A DNA stretch of 64,000 nucleotides from CAYMZZ01 sp964395095. Lineage in GTDB: Bacteria > Bacteroidota > Bacteroidia > Chitinophagales > Chitinophagaceae. Positions 45,162 through 54,236 of this stretch are shown here, one piece after another (the stretch's first letter is position 1; every line of letters starts with the position of its first letter). The notes beneath the pieces are model-generated. The model worked only from the letters and a program-made list of their open reading frames with translations, did no database searches and was not told where the DNA came from. The stretch spans positions 186,001-250,000 of the forward strand of contig CAYMZZ010000007.1 in NCBI GenBank assembly GCA_964395095.1, read 5' to 3'. The position numbers and the translations under genes were made by a program.

Positions 45162-45451
45162 GCGTAAAACTTTTTTGTTTAAAGTTTAGGGTTTAAGGTT
45201 GAAAGGATGGTTTTGGTATTGGGTTTATATCGCGAATGCAGAGAAATTATACCGCAACGAACTTTGCGCATTCGTAGCGATCGTTGCGGTAAAGCTTCCC
45301 GAACATTAAGCAGCTCGCAAATCCGGAGAGCTTTTCCCGCAGATTTTCGCAGATTTTTTGCGCAGATGAACGCAGATATTTCAAAAAATTAAACCTTAAA
45401 CGCTAAACCCTAAACCCCACGTAAAACGTATAACGTAAAACGTACAACGTC
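45162..45451. repeat. Nested inverted-repeat gap before dsbD
   Basis: An outer left arm at about 45177-45207 (GTTTAAAGTTTAGGG units) pairs with a right arm at about 45388-45425 (CCTTAAACGCTAAACCC units), followed by ACGTAAAACGTATA units to 45451. Inside are a 10-bp stem ACCGCAACGA/TCGTTGCGGT near 45249-45294 and a CGCAGATTTT block at about 45331-45378. The dsbD stop codon lies at the right edge. A short reading frame at 45207-45392 is not considered a gene. Confidence 0.75.
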
Positions 45452-47389
45452 CTACTTCCTCCCCGCCGCTTCCAACCCACACTTCAACCAATCGGCAAAT
45501 TCGCGCGGACTGGTGGTGTAGAATTTGGTTTTGGTGAGCGCTTTCTCGTCGGGGCTGATGATGGCATACTGGGGCTGGGCCGTGGCGTCGAAATTTTCGA
45601 GCTGGAAGGCCGTCCATTTATCACCTACGGTTTGAATGGATTTTTCGGTGCCGTTCTTCATGGTGTACACCGTGCGTTCATTCGCCGGCAACAGGCTGCG
45701 CTCGTCCACATACAGGGATACAAGGATGAAATCTTCTTTCATCAGCTTTTCCACTTCGGGATCGGTCCACACGTTTTCCTCCATACGGCGACAGTTTACA
45801 CAGGCCCAGCCGGTGAAGTCGACCAGGATGGGTTTATTCAGTCGCTTTGCTTCAGCCAGCGCCTGTTCATAATCGAGCAGGGGCTTCTCGCAGTTGACAG
45901 GATTCGCATACACACTATAACAAACCGGTGGGGGAAATCCACTGATCAGGCTGAGCTTGGCCCAGCGGGTATTGGTAACCCCGGGAATCAGGTAAAGGGT
46001 GAATGCTGCAAACAACAAGATGAATGTCCACCGAATAGGGCCGAATTTTTTTGGCTTGCTGCTATGGCCAATACGGATAAGGCCGAGCAGGTAAAGCACG
46101 GTGAACAAGCCGATGATGATCCAGGCACCGATAAAGATCTCTCTTTTCAAAATGCCCCATTGTTCCACATTGTCGGCATTGGCCAGGAACTTCACCGCAA
46201 GGGCCAGTTCCACAAAACCCAGCACCACTTTCACGTCGGTCATCCAGCCACCGCTTTTGGGAACGGAAGCCAGCCATTTGGGAAATAATGCGAAAAGGGC
46301 GAAAGGAAGGCCCAGGGCCAGCCCAAAGCCGCCCGCGCCAAAAGTGAGTGGCCAGGCCCCACCATCCAGCACCCCTACCAGCAGGGAACCAAGGATGGGT
46401 CCGGTGCAGGAAAAGGATACGATGGCGAGTGTAAGCGCCATAAAGAAGATGCCGGCAATATTGCCCAGCCCCGATTTGGAATCGGCCTTATTGGCGATAC
46501 CCGATGGCAGGGTGATTTCATAAAGGCCAAAGAAAGAAAGCGCAAATGCTACAAAGATGGCAAAGAAGACCAGGTTGAGCCATACATTGGTGCTAATATT
46601 ATTGAAGATGGCCGGGTTGGTGCCGCCAACAATATGAAAAGGAATGGTGAGGGCTACAAAAATTAAAAAGATAAAAAATCCATAGAGCAGGGCGCTGCCA
46701 AAACCCCGGCTTTGCTGTCCACCCTTCTTGGTAAAAAAGGAAACCGTCAACGGAATCATGGGGAATACACAGGGCGTGAGCAGGGCCAGCAATCCACCCA
46801 GGAAACCCAGCAGAAAAATGCGCAGGTAGCTGCTGTTGCTGCTGATGGTATCGCCGCAATCGGCTACCGGGTTTTTGATATCAATGCTCGCAATATGAAT
46901 CCGGGCCTGCGAGGCCACACCGCCTTCCAGCTCTACGGTAAAGCTGAATGTATTGTTGTAAAACTCTTCGCCCCTGCCAAAATTATAGAGCAGGGTTCCA
47001 CGCAGCTTGTCGGGAACAATACCATCGATGCGGATATCCGCCTCCAGATTGGCACTGCCTTCATACACCATTACATCGGCGCCAAACAAACTGCTGTTGA
47101 GGGTACGCGGACTGCCAGCATTGCGCAGCGGGCTGCTCTGCACGCTGCTGTCTTCCCATTGCAGTTCGGCCAGTTGCAGGTCGGGAATGCTTTGTTCCGG
47201 GGCATAGAGCATCCAGCCATTGATATCGGGTAAAGTAAACTGCAGCGTATAGGTTCCTTCCCCCGTTTTTACGGCTTTCGCTTCCCAGGCTTCCAGCTTT
47301 AGTGGCTCCTCCTGTGCGTGGGTACGCAGCAGGGGCAGGGTTAAGAATGAAATCAGCAGGAGCAGGGAGGAACGTAGAGATCGGTGCAT
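45452..47389 (-). CDS. dsbD: Thiol:disulfide interchange protein DsbD
   Basis: DsbD carries electrons from cytoplasmic thioredoxin to periplasmic proteins. The 645-residue protein has a signal peptide, an N-terminal beta domain (about 25-180), and eight membrane segments with the redox cysteines in LLTPCVFPMIP and FSCTGPILGS. A C-terminal thioredoxin-like domain has ACVNC near residues 530-535. The N-terminal alpha domain lacks the CxxxxC pair expected there; the only cysteine before the membrane part is in VADCGD. A separate alpha-like protein with that pair is encoded just upstream. Confidence 0.92.
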   Translation of the reverse strand: MHRSLRSSLLLLISFLTLPLLRTHAQEEPLKLEAWEAKAVKTGEGTYTLQFTLPDINGWMLYAPEQSIPDLQLAELQWEDSSVQSSPLRNAGSPRTLNSSLFGADVMVYEGSANLEADIRIDGIVPDKLRGTLLYNFGRGEEFYNNTFSFTVELEGGVASQARIHIASIDIKNPVADCGDTISSNSSYLRIFLLGFLGGLLALLTPCVFPMIPLTVSFFTKKGGQQSRGFGSALLYGFFIFLIFVALTIPFHIVGGTNPAIFNNISTNVWLNLVFFAIFVAFALSFFGLYEITLPSGIANKADSKSGLGNIAGIFFMALTLAIVSFSCTGPILGSLLVGVLDGGAWPLTFGAGGFGLALGLPFALFALFPKWLASVPKSGGWMTDVKVVLGFVELALAVKFLANADNVEQWGILKREIFIGAWIIIGLFTVLYLLGLIRIGHSSKPKKFGPIRWTFILLFAAFTLYLIPGVTNTRWAKLSLISGFPPPVCYSVYANPVNCEKPLLDYEQALAEAKRLNKPILVDFTGWACVNCRRMEENVWTDPEVEKLMKEDFILVSLYVDERSLLPANERTVYTMKNGTEKSIQTVGDKWTAFQLENFDATAQPQYAIISPDEKALTKTKFYTTSPREFADWLKCGLEAAGRK

Positions 47390-47486
47390 GGCAATTTTGA
47401 AAAAATGGCGGAACGAATAAAGTAACCCGGCGATGGGTTACAATACAACGATACCCCCATGGGGGGAATCGATACGTAAAATACTA

Positions 47487-47936
47487 TTAAAGCGCGATGG
47501 TGAACTTCACCGTTTTCGGCGGAAGGCAACGCTCATCGTCGCAGGTTTGGTAAGTAACGCTGCCACTCACATTGGTTTTGGCGCTGCCGCGCAACTTCAC
47601 CACCTGCACAAAATTCACGCTCTTCGAATACTGGTTGGCCGAAAGGTCCAGTTTCTTATCGTGAAATTTTTCCATCTTCCCTATCTCCTTCACTTTGCCA
47701 TCGAGTTGTACCAGGGGGTTATTATTTATCTTAAATCCGGTGGGTATGGCAATCGCATCCTCAGGTTGCACCTGCGAATAAAGATGCCATCCGTCCTGAA
47801 TGGTAGCGGTCATGTGCAGCTCATAAGTCTTATCATCAAGCTTCTTGGAGCTGAAGGTCCAGCTAACAGGATTTACCTGCGCCTCCACACCGCCTACCAG
47901 GAAAAAGGCGAGTAATAAAACAGATAATTTCTTCAT
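47487..47936 (-). CDS. Stand-alone DsbD N-terminal (alpha) domain protein
   Basis: This 149-residue protein has a signal peptide (ending VEAQ) and one domain like the N-terminal part of DsbD. It includes DGWHLYSQVQPEDAI and the redox pair in QTCDDERCLPP, the CxxxxC and Pro-Pro context of DsbD-alpha. It should be periplasmic. It lies 97 bases upstream of dsbD on the same strand, and DsbD itself lacks this pair. It may therefore accept electrons from the membrane part of DsbD and pass them on. Confidence 0.82.
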   Translation of the reverse strand: MKKLSVLLLAFFLVGGVEAQVNPVSWTFSSKKLDDKTYELHMTATIQDGWHLYSQVQPEDAIAIPTGFKINNNPLVQLDGKVKEIGKMEKFHDKKLDLSANQYSKSVNFVQVVKLRGSAKTNVSGSVTYQTCDDERCLPPKTVKFTIAL

Positions 47937-48427
47937 ATTCTATGGTTTAACTACCTGCTGCAAAGGAACACAAAAACCGGCGAATAGTGCTGTTAAAATT
48001 TGATGGAGAGTGTGAAATAGCTGATAATCCGGGGAGTAGGGAGTGGGGAGTAGGGAGTGGGGAGTAGGGAGTAGGAAGTAGGGAGTAGGAAGTAGGGAGT
48101 TGTAAGTAGTAAGTGGCAATTGAAAATTGGTTGGAGAAAAGATCTGCGCCAATCTGCGTTGTCATCTGCGTAAATCAGCGGGAAATCTCTATCGCACTTC
48201 GAAGATGCTGTGAATCCGGAAGCATTTCCCGCAGATTTTCGCAGATTTTTTGCGCAGATTTTCGCAGATAAATGATTACTGTAAAAGTTTCAATTTTTTT
48301 TAAAACCTGGGAAGATGATTGGGAGAGAGGAATAGAAAATACAGTATATGAATTAGGCAGTCAAATATACTATTCCACCCAGCCCGCGACCCTACTACCT
48401 ACTCCCTACTTTCTACTTCCTACTCAC
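47937..48427. repeat. Nested inverted-repeat gap before the DsbD-alpha gene
   Basis: This 491-base gap has no gene. The outer left arm at about 48030-48120 repeats GGGGAGTAGGGAGT and ends in GTAAGTAGTAAGT. The outer right arm at about 48392-48430 repeats CTACCTACTCCCTACTT and ends in the purQ stop region. Between them ATCTGCG units at about 48143-48187 ending AGCGGGAAAT face a TTTCCCGCAGATTTTCGC block at about 48225-48274. The outer unit GGGAGTA is different from the TTTAGGG unit of other gaps, yet both arms share it. Confidence 0.88.
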
Positions 48428-49108
48428 TTACACCTTCGCCATTTCTTCCTTCGCCATCAGCAGGGCCTGAATAATATGCCGGCCATCGGTATTGCCCAGG
48501 GCTGTGCTGCAGGCCCTTTCGGGGTGAGGCATCATGCCAAATACATTGCGGGTTTCATTGCAGATGCCGGCGATATGGCGCATGGATCCATTGGGATTGG
48601 CGGCATCGGTTTCGCGACCAATTTCGTCGCAATAGCGGAAAATTACCTGGCCGTTGGTCTCCAGTTGGTCGAGCGTGGCCAGGTCCGCATAATAACGTCC
48701 CTCACCGTGGGCGATGGGGATCAGGAAAACCTCGTCCTGCGGATTCTTGATATAAATATTCTTGCAAATAAACTGTTGATTGGCATTGCGCAGCAGGGCA
48801 CCGGGCAGCAGGCCCGATTCGCAAAGAATTTGAAAACCATTACATACCCCCAGCACTTTGCCCCCGGCTTTGGCAAATTCGATCACACTCTGCATCATGG
48901 GGCTAAAGCGGGCGATGGCGCCACAGCGCAGATAGTCTCCATAAGAAAAACCTCCCGGCAGCACAATGCAGTCGTCGGTATGGAAGGCGCTCAGGTCCCG
49001 GTCCTTATGCCAAAGCATGGTTACTTCCTGCCCCAGGTCATCGGCCAGGGCATCGCGCATATCACGATCACAATTGGAACCGGGGAATACGACTACACCA
49101 AATTTCAT
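48428..49108 (-). CDS. purQ: Phosphoribosylformylglycinamidine synthase subunit PurQ
   Basis: PurQ is the glutaminase subunit of the FGAM synthase complex in purine synthesis. The start at ATG 49108 gives 226 residues. An upstream start at 49129 is unlikely because the -7 element at 49127-49134 would lie over it. Seen are FPGSNCDRD, LPGGFSYGDYLR, the catalytic Cys in GVCNGFQIL and the His-Glu pair in PHPERA. purL and purS are not in the window. Confidence 0.95.
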   Translation of the reverse strand: MKFGVVVFPGSNCDRDMRDALADDLGQEVTMLWHKDRDLSAFHTDDCIVLPGGFSYGDYLRCGAIARFSPMMQSVIEFAKAGGKVLGVCNGFQILCESGLLPGALLRNANQQFICKNIYIKNPQDEVFLIPIAHGEGRYYADLATLDQLETNGQVIFRYCDEIGRETDAANPNGSMRHIAGICNETRNVFGMMPHPERACSTALGNTDGRHIIQALLMAKEEMAKV

Positions 49109-49126
49109 GTGCGAAATGATTTGTCG

Positions 49127-49134
49127 CAAAGATA
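49127..49134 (-). promoter_or_regulatory. -7 element upstream of purQ
   Basis: On the minus strand TATCTTTG matches TAnnTTTG. No TTG at 20 bases upstream was seen. The start site would be about 12 bases before the ATG at 49108. Confidence 0.5.
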
Positions 49135-49232
49135 GCGGCTTTTGGGGAATGGCAGGCGGCGGGCAAGCGATTTGGGGCCTGTAATCGGGGTCAAAATTTC
49201 CACAGCCGGGCTGTTAGGAAAGGAGTGGTATA

Positions 49233-50231
49233 TCAACTTAATCCCCAACCCGGACCACCCCATTGATAAGCCAGCACAAATGCCACGCTAAGCCAGAAAA
49301 GTAATTGCGGATAAACCTTCCAGCCCGAATAAAAATAGGTGCATCCATGAAAGGCGGCCATCGGTATCATGGCCATGATCCAGTTTTCGAAATTATCGCT
49401 GGTGTTTACAAAAGGTAATAAGAGTGCCGCCAGGAGATAGAGCAAAAGCAGGCTCCAGCCCTTGCGTACATGTATCAGCATGCGCCGCAAATTTTCCTGG
49501 ATATAATAGCCGCCCGTGAGGAAGGGTACCATGATCAGAAAAACACTACCCGCCAGCCAAACCGATTGTTTGAGCCGGGGCAATCCTATGCTGATATCGG
49601 GTATAAATTCATTCCACTCCCATACACCGTCGACCACCGTATAGATCGCATAGAAATAAAAAGGGGTGGTAATCCCCAAAATGCAGATCAGCCATTCGTT
49701 GAGCCGGAAGGGCCGCATCACCGCCAGGGCCAGCAATACCCACACAATAAAAGTGAGGGAGGATATGAGCAGAAAGCCCGAGATGCCCAGCGCCACACCC
49801 ACATTAAAAATGGTGCCTCGTGCATTCTGCTGGTTATAGATGGAAAAAAGACTGGATAAAATGAAGAGCAGGATACTGTTGATGAGCAGGGGAGCCGAAA
49901 ATACATTCCATTCCGGCATCAGGGAGGTAATGAGCAGATAAGCCATTCCCGGCAGATAACTGGGCTTGCTCATCATCCGCTGGTTGTTGATAAAGCGGGT
50001 AAGCACTATCGCCTGCACCAGCAGGAGCAGAAAGGTAATGATCGGGAAAAAAAGCGACATGGATTCCGACAGGTGCAGGGTAGCCCTGAGCAGGCCATTG
50101 AAGAGTACACCATCTTCCTCCCGGATCACCGGTTGCTGGGGCTGCAGAAACATCGGCAATTTTAAGCCGATACCCAAAAGCAGCAGCATTAGCAGGTTGG
50201 CCGGGTTTTTCTGTTTAAAAATCCCTATCAC
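49233..50231 (-). CDS. DUF6427-like polytopic membrane protein
   Basis: The 332-residue protein has about nine hydrophobic segments with short loops and no signal peptide. It starts at GTG 50231 (IGIFKQKNPANLLMLLLL). The pattern, an opening FKxxNP and a PxLPGMAYLL segment, resembles DUF6427, a Bacteroidetes membrane family of unknown role. It lies just downstream of the 50258-51784 gene with a 26-base gap, so they form an operon. No catalytic residue is apparent. Confidence 0.6.
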   Translation of the reverse strand: MIGIFKQKNPANLLMLLLLGIGLKLPMFLQPQQPVIREEDGVLFNGLLRATLHLSESMSLFFPIITFLLLLVQAIVLTRFINNQRMMSKPSYLPGMAYLLITSLMPEWNVFSAPLLINSILLFILSSLFSIYNQQNARGTIFNVGVALGISGFLLISSLTFIVWVLLALAVMRPFRLNEWLICILGITTPFYFYAIYTVVDGVWEWNEFIPDISIGLPRLKQSVWLAGSVFLIMVPFLTGGYYIQENLRRMLIHVRKGWSLLLLYLLAALLLPFVNTSDNFENWIMAMIPMAAFHGCTYFYSGWKVYPQLLFWLSVAFVLAYQWGGPGWGLS

Positions 50232-50257
50232 GGATATAGGACCTGTTTTTTGGAGGG

Positions 50258-51784
50258 TTAATTATACTCCAATTTAGCAAAACAAATGTAATTCCTGTAA
50301 ATACAGGGAATAATCATTTGCCGGGCACTCACCTGTTTGCCATATTGAGGCATAAATTCGAATCCCCTCTCGAGGTTTTTCAACGTAGGATTACGATTGA
50401 TCTTGCCATCGGGCTGCAAACTGAAATCGGTCAGTATCTGGCGGCGGCTTTCGAAATTGTTGAACAGAAAATGAATCTCGCCGCCGGTATTCATGATATT
50501 GTAGGAAATGAGGTCGCTCGACTGGTCGTCCCACTGCTCTTTGGCAATCACGCTGCTCCATTCTTTTCGCCCATCCGGGCCAAACGACATGATAACGATA
50601 TTGTCGGCCTGGTGGCGCACATTCTGGTTATCGAACCAGCGGTTGCCCCAAACGCCACTGTAATAGGGCGAGTAATAGTAATAGTCCATCGGTCGCATCA
50701 TAAAGGGCGAGCCATAGAGATAGTTCCAGCGGTTCCAGCCTCCGAAGCGCGACGAGGTATAGTAGGATTCGCTGGCGATCACAAATCCACCATCGCGGCG
50801 GGTAATGAGGTTACGAATAAAAAAATCATTGAAGGCGGTTTTTACCGTGGCATTCCCTCTTGCTTCGCGACGGAGTTCATCGCTAAACTCCAGCGTGTCT
50901 TCACGGAAAATGGTGTCATTCTTTTTATCCCAGATATAGAAATAGAATCCTTCTGTATTTCCTCTCTTCTGCTTAAAATAGAAAGAAGTGAGGAAATAGC
51001 GTTTGTTATAATTATCGGGTTTGATCCGGATTTCGTCGAAGAAAAATTTGTCTGACTTTAGCGGATGCATGGCGAAGGAATCGGCCTGCGCATATTTGAT
51101 GACGAAATAGGCATTGTCGATCGACTCACGGTTTACCCGTTCAAATTTGCTGAAGATCAGGTCGCCATCGTTGTCGAGATGAAATTCATTCAGCATATCG
51201 TCGCGGTCCTGCATCTCCAGCGAAAGCCGGCTTTTTTTCAGCAGCATCAGGTTTTGATCCATCAGCATACTGGTGAAGAGGTAGCGCTTCTTGTTCTTGC
51301 TGTTGATCTTGAAGATCATGATCTTACTCTTGTCTTCGCTGGTAATAACGGAGTAGATCCGGTTATCGGCGCCAAAGCTTACCTGGGTGGTATCCAACTC
51401 TATCAGGTCGCCTATCTGCTTACCGTTTCCATCAATTTTGGTGGCGGCGCAGTGAATGATATTTTTCTTCCGGTACTGGAAGATCATATAGGCAAATTCG
51501 GGATAGGCAAAAAAGTCGACATTGATCACCCGGTCGTTGGGAGGCAGAAAATTCTGATCTACCGTGGCGATCTGTTTCATATCGTTGTCGAGTATCGCTA
51601 TCCAGTTCTTATTGCGGATGGCTTTATAGATCAGGAAATTGCCATTGATCTTTCCGATGATCTCAAAATTCAGCCTGCGTGAGTCTTCGCGGTCCGGCTC
51701 AGAATACACGATGCGCTGCGCACTGGCTACAAATCCCGAGAGTACCAGGACCAACATTATTAAGAGCCGCCTATGCAAAATCAT
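50258..51784 (-). CDS. Secreted protein of unknown function
   Basis: The 508-residue protein has a clear signal peptide (ending VASAQ) and no membrane segment after it. It is rich in aromatic and charged residues and in strand-like repeats (AYMIFQYRKKNI, YLFTSMLMDQ, YFLTSFYFKQKRG), which suggests a beta-propeller, but I do not recognise a family. A tyrosine-rich stretch near 375-390 (MDYYYYSPYYSG) is unusual. The downstream membrane gene probably shares its transcript. Confidence 0.6.
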   Translation of the reverse strand: MILHRRLLIMLVLVLSGFVASAQRIVYSEPDREDSRRLNFEIIGKINGNFLIYKAIRNKNWIAILDNDMKQIATVDQNFLPPNDRVINVDFFAYPEFAYMIFQYRKKNIIHCAATKIDGNGKQIGDLIELDTTQVSFGADNRIYSVITSEDKSKIMIFKINSKNKKRYLFTSMLMDQNLMLLKKSRLSLEMQDRDDMLNEFHLDNDGDLIFSKFERVNRESIDNAYFVIKYAQADSFAMHPLKSDKFFFDEIRIKPDNYNKRYFLTSFYFKQKRGNTEGFYFYIWDKKNDTIFREDTLEFSDELRREARGNATVKTAFNDFFIRNLITRRDGGFVIASESYYTSSRFGGWNRWNYLYGSPFMMRPMDYYYYSPYYSGVWGNRWFDNQNVRHQADNIVIMSFGPDGRKEWSSVIAKEQWDDQSSDLISYNIMNTGGEIHFLFNNFESRRQILTDFSLQPDGKINRNPTLKNLERGFEFMPQYGKQVSARQMIIPCIYRNYICFAKLEYN

Positions 51785-51946
51785 AATGATTTGATTTTTT
51801 ACAGATTAAAATTACCAATAACGGGCCAAACCCTGTTGCAATTTGTTTAAGATTGATGCGGAAAAGACCCATATTACACGAACGGCAGAGGTAGACATTT
51901 GGTTGCAATATGCACATCCCTTCGCAATCTTTTAACAACGCGCTCG

Positions 51947-51974
51947 TTGTATTGTTAATTTGCCTATACCTTTG
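51947..51974 (+). promoter_or_regulatory. Promoter of kup
   Basis: TTG at 51947-51949 is followed after 17 bases by TACCTTTG at 51967-51974, a full TAnnTTTG match. The spacer is three bases shorter than at the other promoters here. The leader to the GTG at 52031 is about 50 bases. Confidence 0.6.
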
Positions 51975-52030
51975 TAACCACTATCCAGGGAAAAACGCAG
52001 AAAGGCATTAGACCCTATAACCACAACTAA

Positions 52031-54004
52031 GTGAAATCAACGACAAACAAAGTCACGGCCGCCGGTCTTCTCATTGCATTAGGAATTATTTACGGTGATA
52101 TTGGTACATCTCCCCTCTATGTATTCAATGCCATTATTGGCAACCGGGTAATTAGCGAAGACCTGATACTGGGTACACTCAGTTGTATCATCTGGACCCT
52201 GACCCTTCAAACCACCATCAAATACGTAATCCTCATTCTCCGGGCCGATAACCGGGGTGAGGGGGGCACATTTGCGCTTTATGCCCTCGTAAGGCGGCGG
52301 AAAAAATGGCTGGTTTTGCCCGCCATGATCGGTGGTGCCGCCCTCCTGGCCGATGGCATTATTTGTCCCCCCATCTCTATCACTTCCGCGGTGGAGGGCT
52401 TGCAAAAGCTGCCGAGTTTGCAGGGTATGGAAACGCAGACCATCGTGATTATCGTTCTCTGTATTCTGTCGGCCTTCTTTTTTCTGCAACAGTTTGGTAC
52501 GGCTTCTATCGGTAAAATGTTTGGTCCCGTGATGCTGGTATGGTTTACCATGCTCGCGGTGCTCGGAGTGGTGCATGTATTCGACGATCTTACCATCTTC
52601 AAGGCGCTAAGCCCCTACTATGCCGTCAACTTTTTGGCTAATTATTCCGAAGGCTTCTGGCTGCTGGGTGCGGTATTCCTTTGCACCACGGGTGCCGAAG
52701 CGCTGTATAGCGACCTGGGCCACTGCGGCCGGCAGAATATCCGCATGTCGTGGATCTATGTAAAAACCTGCCTGCTGCTCAACTATTTTGGCCAGGGTGC
52801 CTACCTGATCTCCCATCGTAAGGGGGTTGAGGTTACAGAAGCCGCCAAAGCAGAGCTCGGCATCAATGCCTTTTACGATCTCATGCCCCAGTGGTTTATC
52901 ATTTTTGGTGTGGTGATCGCCACTACCGCGGCCATCATCGCCAGCCAGGCCATGATCTCGGGCGCCTTTACCCTCATCAGCGAAGCCATGCGCCTCAACC
53001 TCTGGCCCAAGCTCAAGATCCGCTACCCCAGTGAGGAGAAAGGACAGCTCTTTATCCCCGCCATCAACCTGCTGATGTATGTGGGTTGCGTGGGCGTAGT
53101 GCTCTATTTCCAGCGCTCCAGCGATATGGAAGCCGCTTATGGCCTCGCCATCATCGTAACAATGATCGCCACCACCATCCTGTTTGCCAACTACCTGGTG
53201 CTGCACCGCGTAAAAGCCATCTGGATCTACCTGTTCCTGGCCGCCTATATAGTGGTGGAAGGGGTGTATATGGTTGCTTTGCTCGACAAGTTTATGCACG
53301 GGGGTTATATCACCCTCATCCTGGGCGGCTTCATGTTTATGATCATGTATGTGTGGTATCGCGCCCGCAAGATCAAGAACCGCTATGTGGAGTTTGTGCG
53401 CATGGAACATTATATCCCCAAAATTCAGGAACTGAGCAACGATAAAGCCGTTCCCAAATATGCCACCCACCTGGTATACCTCACCAGCGCCAATAACCCC
53501 AAGGAGATTGAACATAAGATCATCTATTCCATCCTCAACAAAAAACCCAAGCGCGCCGATATCTACTGGTTTGTGCACGTAGATACGATGGATGATCCCT
53601 ATACCTGCGAGTACAAAGTGGAGCATATTATTCCCAACGACATCATCCGGGTCGACTTCCGCCTCGGCTTCCGCATGGAGCCCCGCATCAACCTCATGTT
53701 CCGCAAAGTGGTGGAAGACCTGGTGGCCAATAAGGAAGTAAACATCATCAGCCGCTACGAAAGCCTGGCCAGCAGCAATACCGTGGGCGATTTTCAGTTT
53801 ATGGTGATGGAAAAATACCTGAGCCAGGACAATGAGCTCCCCTTCATCGAGCGCGTGATCATGAAATTCCATTTCTGGCTCAAGGAGCACAGCCTTTCCG
53901 AAGAAAGGGGCTTTGGGCTCGATGTGGCCAATGTAACCGTGGAGAAATTCCCCCTGATCGTATCGCCCGTGACGAATTTGAAGTTGACGAGGGTGGAGGA
54001 GTGA
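52031..54004 (+). CDS. kup: KUP/HAK/KT-type potassium transporter
   Basis: Kup imports K+ with H+ across the inner membrane. The 657-residue length is normal. The first membrane segment carries GIIYGDIGTSPLYVF, the family signature. Also seen are ADNRGEGGTFALYAL and TTGAEALYSDLGHCGR. About twelve membrane segments are followed from about residue 455 by a C-terminal cytoplasmic domain. The start GTG at 52031 gives a short tail before the first segment. Confidence 0.95.
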   Translation: MKSTTNKVTAAGLLIALGIIYGDIGTSPLYVFNAIIGNRVISEDLILGTLSCIIWTLTLQTTIKYVILILRADNRGEGGTFALYALVRRRKKWLVLPAMIGGAALLADGIICPPISITSAVEGLQKLPSLQGMETQTIVIIVLCILSAFFFLQQFGTASIGKMFGPVMLVWFTMLAVLGVVHVFDDLTIFKALSPYYAVNFLANYSEGFWLLGAVFLCTTGAEALYSDLGHCGRQNIRMSWIYVKTCLLLNYFGQGAYLISHRKGVEVTEAAKAELGINAFYDLMPQWFIIFGVVIATTAAIIASQAMISGAFTLISEAMRLNLWPKLKIRYPSEEKGQLFIPAINLLMYVGCVGVVLYFQRSSDMEAAYGLAIIVTMIATTILFANYLVLHRVKAIWIYLFLAAYIVVEGVYMVALLDKFMHGGYITLILGGFMFMIMYVWYRARKIKNRYVEFVRMEHYIPKIQELSNDKAVPKYATHLVYLTSANNPKEIEHKIIYSILNKKPKRADIYWFVHVDTMDDPYTCEYKVEHIIPNDIIRVDFRLGFRMEPRINLMFRKVVEDLVANKEVNIISRYESLASSNTVGDFQFMVMEKYLSQDNELPFIERVIMKFHFWLKEHSLSEERGFGLDVANVTVEKFPLIVSPVTNLKLTRVEE

Positions 54005-54236
54005 GAAACGTAGTACGTTTTTGGGTTTAAGGTTTAGGGTTTAGAGTTTAAAGTTTAGGGTTTAAAGTTTGCCATAAAAGACTATAAGGTTATAACTCTT
54101 AATTTTCACCCCTAATCTTTAAACCTTAAACCCTAAACCCTACACCAAACGTAAAACGTATAACGTAATACGTTAAACCTAATACTTTCCTTAAACCTTC
54201 TAACGTTATACAGTCCTATCCATAAATGAAAAACTT
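54005..54236. repeat. Inverted-repeat gap, kup-lipoprotein
   Basis: The left arm at about 54005-54070 starts with ACGTAGTACGT and continues with GGGTTTAAGGTTTAGGG. The right arm at about 54110-54180 has CCTTAAACCCTAAACCC then ACGTAAAACGTATAACGT. The arms mirror one another in both unit types and order, around about 40 bases. Confidence 0.88.

Noticed and set aside
52607..53890. A 427-codon open frame antisense to kup
   Set aside because: It is a shadow of a GC-rich gene in the opposite strand and shows no domain. Similar long antisense frames over the ABC genes, metG, fadN-like and uvrA were rejected too.
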